The notes under the pieces were generated by a model. That model saw only the letters and a program-made list of their open reading frames with translations, had not been told where the DNA came from and ran no database searches. Shown piece after piece: positions 13,726 through 26,000 of a DNA stretch of 64,000 bases. This DNA is from Tubulanus polymorphus (lineage: Eukaryota; Nemertea; Palaeonemertea; Tubulaniformes; Tubulanidae). The translations under genes were made by a program, and so were the position numbers. Positions within the stretch are counted from its first letter, which is position 1. Each line of letters begins with the position of its first letter. The stretch is from positions 7,726,501 through 7,790,500 of the forward strand of contig NC_134031.1 of the NCBI RefSeq assembly GCF_964204645.1, in the 5' to 3' direction.

Positions 13726-14240
13726 ATGCGACCGCCGTCGTCGCTCCTTGTGACAATCCGGACATATGCAAAAGAGTATTTCATTCATCTTCAAATCGAT
13801 CTGCTATATGTACGTATGTAGCAATCACTACACGCGATTGCAAGAGCTAACCGAGAATCCATCTATGGACGATGATACAACAGAAATGATAATCGTTGAT
13901 TGATACCGGTGTTCGGGTTTACGTATTAGTGTCGGGCGATATTGCTTAGATCTTGGTTTTCCACGTGATAGCAGCCGGAGAGACGCAGACATATTCGAAT
14001 ATCTTGTCGTTAGAATTTGCCAACTCGTTACTATGGCAATCGTTTCTATCTGCGGTGGTGGAACCGCCGAGTTCAAAAGAATTTTCGTGCGCGCACGCGA
14101 AATCATCTTAATCATCTAGCGAATATTAGATATGGCGTAGCGCCGTGTTATCTACGGCGCTTTTTCAAATTTCATCGAAACGTAGTCTTAAGTAATAATC
14201 GACGCGATATAATTGCTTATTAAATCCTAATACACACACG
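13726..14240 (+). other. Presumed GPSM 3' UTR with a GC-rich stem-loop
   Basis: This is the sequence downstream of the GPSM stop codon. It contains a palindromic word 'tttcgtgcgcgcacgcgaaat' near 14080 and a stem-loop at 14139-14161 followed by a T run. A candidate AATAAA lies further on, near 14612. UTR assignment rests only on position. Confidence 0.45.
14139..14166. repeat. 8-bp perfect stem-loop followed by T run
   Basis: AGCGCCGT (14139-14146), a 7-base loop, then ACGGCGCT (14154-14161) running into TTTTT. It looks like an intrinsic-terminator hairpin but sits in animal DNA downstream of a Pol II gene. An RNA-structure element in the 3' UTR, or the tip of a decayed inverted repeat, is more likely. 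Confidence 0.5.
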
Positions 14241-17200
14241 CATGCCATACAGCTGGCAGCCATTTTTACTAAATAATGCTTGGGCGTTATGAATTCGCCT
14301 TTTACGTGATGAATTGATGGAAATTTCCCATCGAAAGCGGCGACGTTCTGATGGCACTCAAAAGACTTTCGCTGTGATCTTCACCGCGAAACGACACGTA
14401 TAAAGGCAACTTGCCACTCTTAGCGAACCCCGGGGGGATTTTCAGACGATGCCGTATTTGAAAATGAAATTCATCGAGGGCTGGTAGATGCAGCAGTCAG
14501 AAGCGGTAACATTTCGAATGAGAGGAGGGCCGAGCGGGGTTATTATGTGATACTGGCATTCATATCCATATGTTTGTTGCTCATTCCTATGATGACGCTG
14601 GGATTTAGTTGAAAATAAACTTGAATTGTATACACGCATAGATTTTAATTCGCATTGGTGATTGGGAAAAGAATTAATGTCCCATACCAATGGACGTATT
14701 TCCTAAGCTATGGTTTTAGATTTAGCCATTTGGTTACGGGGCACCGGTACACCAGCTATCATACCAAATGATCTGACAATCGCATGGTTACGATTGTAAA
14801 TTGTTCATTTTTTTATCAAGGCAGTTGGCATTCATGATGACTGACTGGTGGCCATATTTTTTGTAAAATGGGCATTCTGGGGTATCGGTGACCCTAATTT
14901 GCGAACTATCTTTTGAAGAAGAAATTAGTTTTTTGCAGCTGGTCCGATTGATTTTATCACAATTTCTCAAAATTTGTTGTGGATATCTCATAAGGTCTTA
15001 GCTGGATTGTTCAGGACTGTTCAATACCATAGAATTACTAGCATAATTGAAAAATTAAGTTTATGATTAAATCTTGAATTCTATCTTTCCTCAAAACAGG
15101 TTTTCTCACAGAAAATAAATATACCGGTAGTCCCTATATCAAGTTTATTTTCCTATGGATACACATATATCCATTCCTTCATTCCTGTATGGAGTGTTCA
15201 ACAAGTGTTGGTAGAATGTCTGGATATCTATATTTACTTTTGACACATCTGCACCCAAAATTTGGGCCAATCAAGGGTACCTATTGCAATACAAATGGAA
15301 TAAATTTAAGTGCTATGGTTTCCAGATAAAAGGCTGTTTCATTTTTTTTTGTCGACATCAATATAACCCACAAATTGTGTTATTTCCTGAATACTACACG
15401 CTGGACGTAGTGCCACCTTGGGCTCTTGTTGGAGTTTACCTAGGACATTCACTAGTTATAGAAAGTTTGAATATAATTTTGATTATATTTTATTATATAA
15501 CCGAGCATCTCAATTAATGGAATAAGATATTGTCGAAATAGATCTGAATGTTAAGCTGGTGCCTCGTACCCGAATGATTTTTTTGAATGGCTAAATATTT
15601 CATCCCTTTCTAGAATTGAAATAGCCAGACAAGGTATGATTCTACTTAGAACCTCTGAAGTAAAGTTTTGTTAAAACACCTCTGGAATGAGAGAAATGAT
15701 CTTTTCGGTTTGAATACAAACTGTAGTTATACTGTCTTCCGATAGACAAATCAACATCCGAATCGTCTCAGTTTTGCGTCGTACTTCCATTACTGATCAC
15801 CGACGACGATGCGTCTTTGCCGTGTGCCGCTGTAGTATCTGTGTATATTAAACTTCGTAAAACATGAATATCGTTACGGAAAACTTCGTTTCGTGTTGTA
15901 GTCAATCGTGCTGTCGATGATTATCCGGGTACTTTTTTTGCGACACCGGGTACTTATTGTATGTGATGATAGATCAGCTTTCTGGGTAATGTCTGCCTTA
16001 ATAAAAGAGATAAACGGGTAAATTGTCAAATACTGTCGCAGACCCTGGTAGCATGAAGTATATGATCAAAGTTCACCACCATGTGGTGTTTAAATTATTG
16101 TGGTTAAGCTATTTTGCTGTTTTTGCTATATTTGAATGCTAACAAAAGTTTCAATATTTAAAATATTGGGTACCTCCCAGATCCGAAGTGGTATATGTGG
16201 GGCTAAAATTTCATTACTTATCAAAATTAATGTATTGACCGTAAGATAGTTCTCATTAGCAACTACCTGTGCTAAGAAGTTGTTCGACACGTTCACTGCC
16301 ACTGTTTCTTCCCTGTTGCTACTACCAGTTATCACGTAGTTGACAAGAGATCGACTACATAACCAGTCATTCAAAATCGAACAATGAGCATTGAGAATGA
16401 AACCAGAATTTGTTCACATCGCCAGCCAATCAGGAACTGTGTCATTCCGATTACCAGAATGCGTGTATCAAACAAATGAATATAAAGGATCAGCTACGGG
16501 ATAACTTGCAGCGGCAATGATGGCAGAACCAGAACTACGAGATATCTCGGTAGTTGGCAGCGAACTTGTTAAATAATTATTTGAGTTTTAGCGAAAAGTT
16601 ACATATTTATATTTACATATACCCGGGTTTCACTAGCAGTATTTGTCAAGTAAGAATCAATCATCTGTGAAACTTAAGCATTTGTATTTTCATCAAAAGT
16701 GTAAATTGATGTTAAAGTGTAAAGAGCCGTGTTTAAATTTCTCATAGATGGCAATCCTTGAGGAATGTCCACCAAAAATCCTGCAGCCTCAACTACTACG
16801 ATGAATCATCCCCAAATTCTTTCATCACCAATCTTCTTATGGTCGAAATAAATCAGTCTAGCTTCATTGACTGGGTATGTATGCTTAACTTTTGTTTTTG
16901 CAGTTACTTTCTGTAGTTCAGTGACATTTCTGTAATTACTATAAAAATTATCAATAATAGTATGATCGGTTACCATCAGGTGGGGATTCATCCCCCTAGG
17001 AATAACGTCGACAACCTGTCTATGAAACCAGCTGCAGATCATGAATACTTCACAGAGGAAATGTTTTACTCTAGGAATACATGTATTCAGATCGGCGTTT
17101 TTTGTCTGTCCTTATTGAAAATTATGTAAAATTATTGATAGATGTAGCAACTTGTTGAAAATGGAAAATCAAACTTTGTGAAACATTAGCAACACTCTGA

Positions 17201-17390
17201 GACAACTTTTTGGAATCTAATCGAGTATGTATATGTTCAAACTTGTCTAAAAATCTCCGTGGTCAATGTTAAGTTATGTGAGGTGTATAATTCATCCTCT
17301 AATTTTCATCATAACTCTGAATTCACTAATTCTCGATACAGCTGAACTACCTGTTTGTTATCATATATTGCATTTAGTTGACTAGTGGTC
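14241..17390. other. Intergenic, no recognisable gene
   Basis: Sequence between the two convergent genes. No exon, RNA gene or clear transposon was recognised before the Harbinger-type MITE at 17394. The short frames here lack any motif. Confidence 0.5.
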
Positions 17391-17393
17391 TAA

Positions 17394-17698
17394 AGCCGGG
17401 CGTAGGTCGACCTTGTGACGCGACGCGACGCGAAGTGGGGGCGTAAGTCGGTTGCGACGCGATTTCCAGCAACTGTGTGCAACTAGTTGCTCCCAGTCAC
17501 AAGAGCGCGTAGGTCGGTTGCGACGGTCACGTCGTGTCGCAGAAAGTAGAACATGTGCGACTCATTGCGACTGGCGTCGCTGGCAGTCACAACCCGTCGC
17601 AAGGTAGCGTAGGTCGGCGTGTCGTTGTGACGCGATTGTCGCTGGCGGTGGCAGTGAGTCGCGTCGCAGTGAGTCGCAAGGCCGAACTACGCCCGGCT
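17394..17698. mobile_element. PIF/Harbinger-type MITE with TAA target duplication
   Basis: The 305-bp element is flanked by TAA on both sides (17391-17393 and 17699-17701). Its termini are inverted repeats, AGCCGGGCGTAG at the left and CTACGCCCGGCT at the right. A 3-bp TAA/TTA duplication is the hallmark of PIF/Harbinger. The interior is strikingly rich in G, C and CpG (repeated GTCGC, GCGAC, TAGGTCGG words) compared with the A+T-rich flanks. No transposase is present. Confidence 0.85.
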
Positions 17699-17701
17699 TA
17701 A

Positions 17702-18150
17702 GGTTTTAAAACATGCCTACTGTAAATAAAAATAATAAATAGTTTGTACAGCCATCCATTTATTATTATAATTATGTTTATCTTTATTTTGATCGAAATA
17801 TTATTATCATTTACTACGGAACTACTATATTGTTATTAATATAACGGTAGGCCTATTGTATAGAATATCTACCGGTATAAAGCATTTCTATTTATTATTA
17901 TCATTGAAAAATCATTGTGATGCGAGCCTTCTATATAACTTGTACGATATGAATATGGTTATTATTATCATTATCAAAATTATCTTTAGTGCCAGCAATA
18001 AAAAGTGATACATACAATTAATTGACAAGCGCTTGTGTTTCTATATTTCTCTAAAGGATAATGTCATACATGATACCCATACAATATAAAAAACATTTTG
18101 TCATGAGGGCAAAAAAGGCATAATTGTTGCTTAAATCTCAGGATTTTGTC
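17702..18150. other. A+T-rich non-coding stretch
   Basis: ATT/TTA-rich sequence with no gene or defined repeat. Confidence 0.6.
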
Positions 18151-18156
18151 CTTGGC

Positions 18157-18345
18157 CCAGTTCCACAGTTGTGAGTTAACTCATTAAAATCAATTCATTT
18201 TCAACTCTAGTCAAATTTAACTCAGAACTGCGGAACTGGATCCAGGGACCAGTTCCACAGTTGTGAGTTAGAGTTAACTCCGAGTTAAAATCAGTTCATT
18301 TTCAGATTTAACTCTAGGGTTAAATGTAACTCGGAACTTTGGAAC
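18157..18345. mobile_element. Two tandem fold-back MITEs (CCAGTTCC termini)
   Basis: Unit 1 (about 18157-18239) starts CCAGTTCCACAGTTGTGAGT and ends in the inverse, GAACTGCGGAACTGG. Unit 2 (about 18248-18345) starts with the same bases after 'gatccaggga' and ends 'aactttggaac'. A related, more decayed copy begins near 20577. These are short non-coding fold-back elements. Confidence 0.6.
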
Positions 18346-18755
18346 GTAATGTTAACGAGTTATTCTGGTTTTCAACTATTGCCACCTATCTGTTAATTCA
18401 TAGCTGATTCTCCATTTGTTGTTCACATCAGCGCTTGGCTCTCCTTCATCCTCACGTTTTACGGACACAACAGGTTTATGTAACATCTCAACTGGCTGGA
18501 CTCGCTGTATGTGCAACATTCAGATTTTCGTCAGTGGCCTAGTTCTCGTACTTGTTTTGAAGAGTTTGTTCAGCATTAACACCACAAACTACCAGAATTA
18601 CCGTAAGTGAATGTTTTTAAAAAAATTGTAAGGGGTTAATTAACTGGTACAGCGCTAATCAGATGACAACAACAATGTGGTGAAATTGCCCTCCGCCTAT
18701 CTGTTTTTGGTTTTCTCAGTTTTAGGCTGCTCAAACCAATTTATGTGATTCAAAC

Positions 18756-19037
18756 CAGGGGGGATCTAGGGGTAAATCTGAGGGTCTTCTCAGAATTCTA
18801 GGGGCATACCTAAAAGAAAAGGGCACTGATAACACTCCCAGCGCAGCTAACACTGCTTCAGCGCAAAGCCGGGGTCTGAGGCCCCCCTCCAAGACAATTT
18901 TGAGATTCTAGCACTGATTTGAAGCCATTTCCTGCATTTGAATCATGAAATTGTTTTGCGAGCAAAATTTTTTGAGGGCATTTAAATATTTTGAGGGTCT
19001 TCCAGAAGACCTATAAGACCCCCTAGATCCGCACCTG
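18756..19037. mobile_element. hAT-like MITE (CAGG...GGATCTAGGGG termini)
   Basis: The left end CAGGGGGGATCTAGGGG and right end CCCCCTAGATCCGCACCTG are inverted repeats typical of the Tip100-like hAT group. CAAAC flanks both ends (18751-18755 and 19038-19042), a possible partial target duplication. The interior is non-coding with A-rich and GGGCA-rich words. Confidence 0.7.
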
Positions 19038-19738
19038 CAAACAAAATGTGATGATTTAGATATTCGGTTCAGTCAGATGAAGACTTCTCTCAATGTTTGT
19101 ATACGTCACCATATTCCTCGAGTCAGTTTATTTTAGCATACCGCTCCTCAAGGCTTGGTCAGTTTACTCAAATCGTTGGGTTAGACAAAACTACTATGCC
19201 ACTTTGATCGGGTCACAAACTGGTTTAAACAAATGACAACTTAGAGTAAACCTAATTACTGTCTTCGGTTTGGCTTTATACATGTGCCTCTAGATCCGTG
19301 TATCCTTGACCAACTAACTCGGAGCCAATAGCCGGTGTTGTGAGAACCACAGAGCGTCATGAGTGGGTGCAATACAGTGCAAAGGACCATCGATAAAGGC
19401 ATGTACAGCCAAATGGTCGTTTGATGTTACCTTTCCTCCCAAAATACACATGAAGCTTATCGTCCATAGAGTTAAGTACGCTACATGAACATTTTTGCTG
19501 GATGCCCCTCCATTAGGTTTATATACTTCATGGATGGTGGTCACTAACTTGTTTTGAATGTCTGGAGCTCAGATCTAGTTTAGACTGATTAAGGTAGATC
19601 TATTAAACATCAACATTACATATCGTGGTTCCCTTTTTTCATTTCAAATAAAACATGTTCATGTTCACATGAAATGCGTGTGCCATTTGGGAAAGAATAA
19701 AAAGGATATAACATCAAACATCACTGATGAATAAGTGT

Positions 19739-19744
19739 TTTATT
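19739..19744 (-). terminator. gtf3c5: Candidate polyadenylation signal of gtf3c5
   Basis: TTTATT on + reads AATAAA on -, about 110 bases downstream of the gtf3c5 stop codon at 19854-19856. This is a position and consensus argument only. Confidence 0.55.
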
Positions 19745-19853
19745 ATTGAAAAATTGCATTACAAGGTACACCTGCCTTCACTAGAATATTATGAAGACTA
19801 CAAAATGCATGATAAAACAATTTAAAATAGTCAGGGATAAATATAATTTAACT

Positions 19854-20008
19854 TTAGTCATCACTCATGAGTTCTCTAGCTATGGCTGTAGGCTCATCAT
19901 CATCATCATCATTGTCATCATCGACCTCATCCTCGGAATCAGATTCGGGTAATCCTAACGTCTTACGTCGTTTGATCTCCAGAGGTGTCAATGCCTTTCT
20001 TTTTTGCA
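19854..20008 (-). CDS. gtf3c5: gtf3c5 exon 10 (acidic C-terminal tail)
   Basis: The acceptor 'ctatttttcag' precedes 20008. It encodes VQKRKALTPLEIKRRKTLGL, then an acidic run (SDSEDEVDDDNDDDDDE) and ends ELMSDD followed by TAA at 19854-19856. A highly acidic C-terminus is typical of GTF3C5. The (ATC)n-like appearance of the + strand here is simply the Asp/GAT coding repeat. Confidence 0.88.
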
Positions 20009-23000
20009 CTGAAAAATAGAAGAGTGAACAGTTTCTAATCAGAAGAATGCCCGACACACTTTTCATTTGCCACCAGCTCCATGATATAAACTAGCAAAAA
20101 GTAATAAGAGACATTGATGTGTAAGATTATACAGGTAAAGGCTAAAAAGAATTGATACCTTGTTTCTTATTTCTGCTGAGTTAAATTAGCCACCTATATA
20201 CTCTGTACATTACTTTTTTCAAATCACGATCAAGCTAAACATAACAAACCTGGCAGCTATAGAAATGAACCGATTACAAATTTTATTGCAGTTTACAAAA
20301 TGACCCAGCCGTTTAGGAGAAACAAAATGACCCAGCCGATTAGGAGAAACAAGGTGTCATTTTTTACCTAATTGATGTAGAGGATTTGGTTATTTCAAAA
20401 TATTTAGAAACACTTTTCTTTTATTTCAATAACATAATTCTGGGGACATTTCTTAAGTTATACCAACAACGTTTTGAAAATTAGTGACTGTCCTTGTTGA
20501 AGAGAATACACTGGATAAATCATTATCTGTGTGAGATGTATCCTACAGTGCTAACAAGTCTTAAATTATCAACATCTGGTTCCACAGTTCACGGTTAAGA
20601 TTTGAAATTAGCTGAACTTAAAGAGTCAATTTACCATGTGGGTTCAAGATTATAAGTTGAAACTAGATTAGATTTTCCTAAAAAAAACCTTAATCTATCC
20701 ATGAACAAGGAAGAACTGACTACACTTAGTCAGTAACCAGACTGCAGGGATCTAAGAAAAAAAATCAAATTTTTCAAATTGGATTTCAAATTTCAATAGC
20801 CCCCCATAAAATCCACTAGCCCTATCAAATTTTGCTGAATTTATAATAAATGAAGAAAAATTCAAATAAACTCTTAAAATGCTATCAACACCAGTTTTAT
20901 TTTTTATTCATTGAACTTTTAACTACTACAATTCGACACTATTTTGGGAAATTATTATTTCGAAAATGTTTCACTCGGATGTTCTTCACTTTTCAGTTGT
21001 CATGGTATTATTATAATCGATCAAAATGACATCAAAGCGATCTACTTGAACGGGAAATGACACATACAGGTTTTAAATACCGGTAGCCTGATGGACTAGT
21101 GACATCTAAAATTTACTAGCCAGATCAAAATTCTACTAGCCTCAGGCAATCGGGCTAACGCTTAGATCGAACCCTGGGTGATGAAGTGTCACAATCAGGG
21201 GCCAGTTGCTCAAAAGTTGGTATAGGGTAACCAACTTTTGAGCAAGTGGCCCCAGATATTTTAACACACCACATACCAGTATCTATTGGTATAAGCCCTA
21301 TTTCGATTATAAAAGCTTACTATAATAATAACTATCAATAACTAGATGAGACTTCAATTGTTAAGGACAGACTGGAGTATGCAAAGAATGCAGAAAACGA
21401 ATATACCTATTCCTTTCTTCTTGAGGGGATGTTGTTTGATAGTGACATTGTACATACTCCCCGGATCATTATCAGACGTCGGGAGCAAGTGTTCGACGAT
21501 ATCGTACATGATCCTACGAGCTTTCTCATGTGTGTCGGGTAATAACCAACCCTCTCGTTCGTGGCATTCCTTTTCCTGAGAACAGAAATTCACAAAATCA
21601 AGATCAATCTAATTCGTCTTATTTCATGATTCGTAAAATTTAACCAAAGTGCCAAAGAAATGAGGGCTGAGCTGCCAGAGGCATTGATGGTTGCCAATAC
21701 TGTATTCCTATTAGATTCCACAAATAACCGATATATGGTATCACTGTATCTTTGTCTTTTATTTTGTGTGGAGAAAACAGTGCTTTCAATGATCCAGCGT
21801 TGAAAGGGTTAGCCATCTTGAATCTGATCAGGCCAGTTTTTAGGATGCAAGACATGTTATTTAGAATGAATTCAACGTGTCAAGTGAATAGAGATACTTT
21901 TTGACGATTGAATTATACAATGAAAATATCTTATAAAATCATCAGAAAGCAATGGCTGCCATGGTAATCTGAGACCCACTTTTTACAAACCGGTTGCACT
22001 AAATGGGTTAAACGATATATACTCACCTTGCCATCATTGCCATGAAGCATTTCTTGTATTTCCTCAACTTCGATGTCACAAATTTGATAAAATGTCTGTC
22101 TACACGGAGGCACAATATCCGTTGTGAATCTGAATGAGCTCATCTGAAATATTACAATTTTTGGAACTAAAATTTGTATTTCCGAGTAGTACTTACCCTT
22201 TCCTATGGTTTTTGCCAATATTTTCTAAATTTGGATTTATCGCCAATGGTTTTTCTATACGACCCGGCCCTGCAGTATTGCATTTAGCCACCGGCGAAAT
22301 CCGCCATCTTTTTACGTCATAGCAGACCAAAAAAAACAGCTATGCAGGGCAGGTGGGCGGGATTCCCACCATAGGAAAGGGTAAGTACTACTCGGAAATA
22401 CAAATTTTAGTTCCAAAAATTGTAATATTTCCGTCGAGTACTGTACCCTTTCCTATGGTTTTTGCTAGACTAGCCTAGCACAAGGATGGTGGGAAAGGTA
22501 GATAGAAAAACCACCGCTCAAACGCAAGGTAAGAGGGAAAAAGAGAGCACTTACCCAAGCACGGAATGGAGCACTGTAGCACAGGATAGACCGGTTGGCC
22601 ACAGTGAGTCCGTCCAGCTCAGGGGCCCCCCCAGAATTTTGCGAAATTAATACTTGCAGATATAAGCCCAAACTATGTACCCATCGGGCCACTGTGTCCC
22701 GCGAAATATCCCCCTTTAGGTGATCCAGCAGCGGAATAAATAACCGCTCCCGTGAACCCCTCCGTGAAGCAGAGCGATCTAAATAGAAACACAACGCCCG
22801 CACAGGACATAAAGTCCTGTCCGGGATGCCCGGTTCCACTCGATGTTTTAGGGCTTCAATTCGCCATTGACGCCCAACCGAGCCTGGTCGTTGGTTCTTT
22901 GCCAAAAATTCCAAAGCAGGCCGCAGCGAAACAAATTCATTCGCTGGCCCAAAGACAATATGACCTTGTCGGACTGAAAGCGCATGAATCTCAGAGCGAC

Positions 23001-26000
23001 GGGCCGAGCAAGCCAAGAACAGCAAAAATACAGTCTTTTTTGACAAATTTGCAAATGACGCTGCCGAAAGAGGTTCAAATGGAGCCTCCATTAACTTCTT
23101 CAAAATTACAGACAGATCCCATGGTGGAACTGTCCTTGTTACCGAGGCCGGGAAATAGAAAAACCTGCAACCAGCTGGGATATCCGATGATCCCCTGCTA
23201 CATTTGGCCATCCAGAAGCACGCAATGTATGAGAAATCGCGGAGCGGTAACCTTTAATAGTTATGACCTGCAAACCTTTTACTACAAATAGGTGCAGTAA
23301 AAAATCTGCCAATTGAGCTACAGAGGGTGAGCATGGATCAATTTCCCCTGCAGCACACCAATCCGCAAAATGACTCCATTTGGCATCGTAAACGGTACTT
23401 GTTGATGGCCGCTTAGATCCTGCAATAAAGGAGGCAGCCTGTTCTGAAAAGCCTGAAGCTGACAAGGATCGCTGGACAATGGCCAGGCGAGCAGATTTAA
23501 CCACTGGCTGTTTGGATGATGCCGAAAGTTCCCCCGAGACAGAAGCGATGGGAAATTCGGAGGAATCCTGGGGTTGTCGCACAGCAGGTTGAGAAGTGGT
23601 AGGAACCATTTCTGAGCCGGCCAACATGGTGCTACCAGAACTATGTTGCAATTGACTGATCTCTCTATTTGATCCAGTAAGCGCGGCAGGACTGGTGTGG
23701 GCGGGAACGCATACGCATGCATCCCCGACCAGTCCAGAGAGAAGGCATCGACCCCCCACGCTTCCGCGTCTGGAAACGGGGACACAAACAGAGGACACCT
23801 CCGATTGCACCGGGTGGCAAACAGATCCAGCAGCGGATTGCCAAAAATGCCCCGAACCCGATCGGCTACTTCTTGGTGGAGAACCCATTCTGTCGCAATA
23901 GCCTGACCTCGACGAGACAGAGCATCGGCCATCACGTTCCTTTTCCCTGCTAAATGTGCCACAGTCAGGGACACGCCCTTTGTCTGGCACCAAAGAAGAA
24001 TTTTGGCCGACAGACCTGTGAGGGTTTCTGAGTGAGTGCCCCCTTGGTTCTGAAGGTAAGCCCTCACTGTTGAATTGTCTGTGGCTAACCAAACGTGGTG
24101 GCCCTCCACTCTCCTGTGAAAGAACTTCAGGGCCTTCCACACGGCCAGCATTTCTAGGAAATTTATGTGGTTGGTGGCCTCGTAGCGAGACCATCTCCCG
24201 GCTTTGACTCGGTTCTCCAGATGTGCCCCCCATCCTTGGTGACTGGCATCCGTGAATACACGAACTGGAGCCTCTAACGGGGCTAGTGACACCCCGAGCC
24301 GAAGATTCGTAGTTGCCGCCCACCACTGAAGATCCGGACTTAGATCGGTTGGAGGTACGGGAATCAAGGCCTCCCAGTTGCCCTTCGACTGAGACCAGAA
24401 GCCCTTCCAATATGGTTGCAAGCGCCTGCTTTTGAGGCGGCCTAAGGGCACCACCAGACCCATGGAGCTGATAGAGCCTAGAAGCCGTGACCAGTAACGA
24501 GCTGTTCTCGGGGTTGTGGACACTCCCGCTACAGCTTCTTGAAGTTTGGCTACTCGAACCATAGACGGAAAGACTTTGCCGATTCGGGGATCGAAGTCCA
24601 TGCCGAGATAAGTGAACTGTTGGGCCGGCGTCAACTGAGATTTTTCCCTGTTTACGCGGAACCCTAGCTGATGGACTAGGTCCAAGACTGAGGCCATTGC
24701 CTCCCGACATTCCTGAGCCGAATTCGCGACTATTAACCAGTCGTCGAGGTAAACGAACAGTCGAACACCCCTTGACTGAAGTACCTTCTGAACTGACTTG
24801 ACCAACTTGGTGAAAACCCACGGGGCCGTACTGAGGCCAAATGGAAGAGACCTGAATTGGAACTGGCGGCCTTTCCACTTTATCCTGAGAAATCGCCGAG
24901 ATTTTGGGTGAATTGGAACCTGAAAGTAAGCATCTTTCAGGTCCAATGAAGCCGCCCATTGACCCGGACGGAGCCCTTGAATCACGTCCTTGGGCTTGGT
25001 CATCCGGAACCTTGGAATGTCTAGGTGCCAATTGAGGGATGACAGACCTATCACTGTCCGTTGACCCCCTGTGGCCTTTGGTACCATGAATATTCGAGAA
25101 AACCAGCCGGGAGAAGTTTCGTTGCAAACTGGTTCTATCGCTCCCTTCTCTGCCAGTTCCTTGAGAGCCGGAGAGATTAAGGCCTCCTGACCTGGTTTTG
25201 GCCGCATGTCGGGAGGTGACCTCATCAGGCGCGGTCGCCTTAGGAAACGGAGACGGTAGCCACGAGAGACGACCCGGGAGGGCCAACCGTCTCCAAAGAG
25301 GTCGGACCAGTGGGTTGCTGCCTGCTGCAGACAACCTCCCACTTGTCCCAAGAATTCATTTCGAGTTTTTCCGAAAGGAAGAGCCCCTTTTTGGAGCCTT
25401 CCCCTTGCCTCGATACGAACCGGAACTGTTACGACCGGACGAGGCTTGACACGATTGTTGAAGTTGCGCGCTAGTTCTCCAACCGGCATCCGAAGCCGCC
25501 TGAGAAAGCGCTGAAGTTTGAGACAGTGGCGGATTTAGGGGGGAGCACGCGGGGCACGTGCTCCCCCCCTAAAAGTCACAGCAAAAAATTTGGACCTACC
25601 TTTTCAAGCCAAATGAGTAAAAAAAAAATTTTTTTGGGGGATATTTGGGATTCGAACCCTTATGCCTTCTGCTCAACTGGATGTAAACCAGCCACTAGGA
25701 AGTAAATGCATGTAAAAAATAATTTCTCTGCCGCAATAAAATGATCATCTAACTTATATAACGCTTCTAAGGTATGTATAATTATATTTTTGTAAAGTTC
25801 TATTATCTATTCTTCTGTGTATATAGATTGCATTAAATTATGTGAGCCCACAAGAGAAATATTGACATTTCTATATATTAAATAGTCTGTGAAAAATCCC
25901 CTCGGCCTCAAGTTGAAGTAGTCGCGGACTATTACTAATTACATGTACCATTATCAAGGAGCTATGATGTATTTATAATTGAATGTTTATCATAGATAAG

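Noticed and set aside
22752-23291. 179-codon frame on +
   Set aside because: Antisense shadow of the DIRS tyrosine recombinase; no motif of its own.
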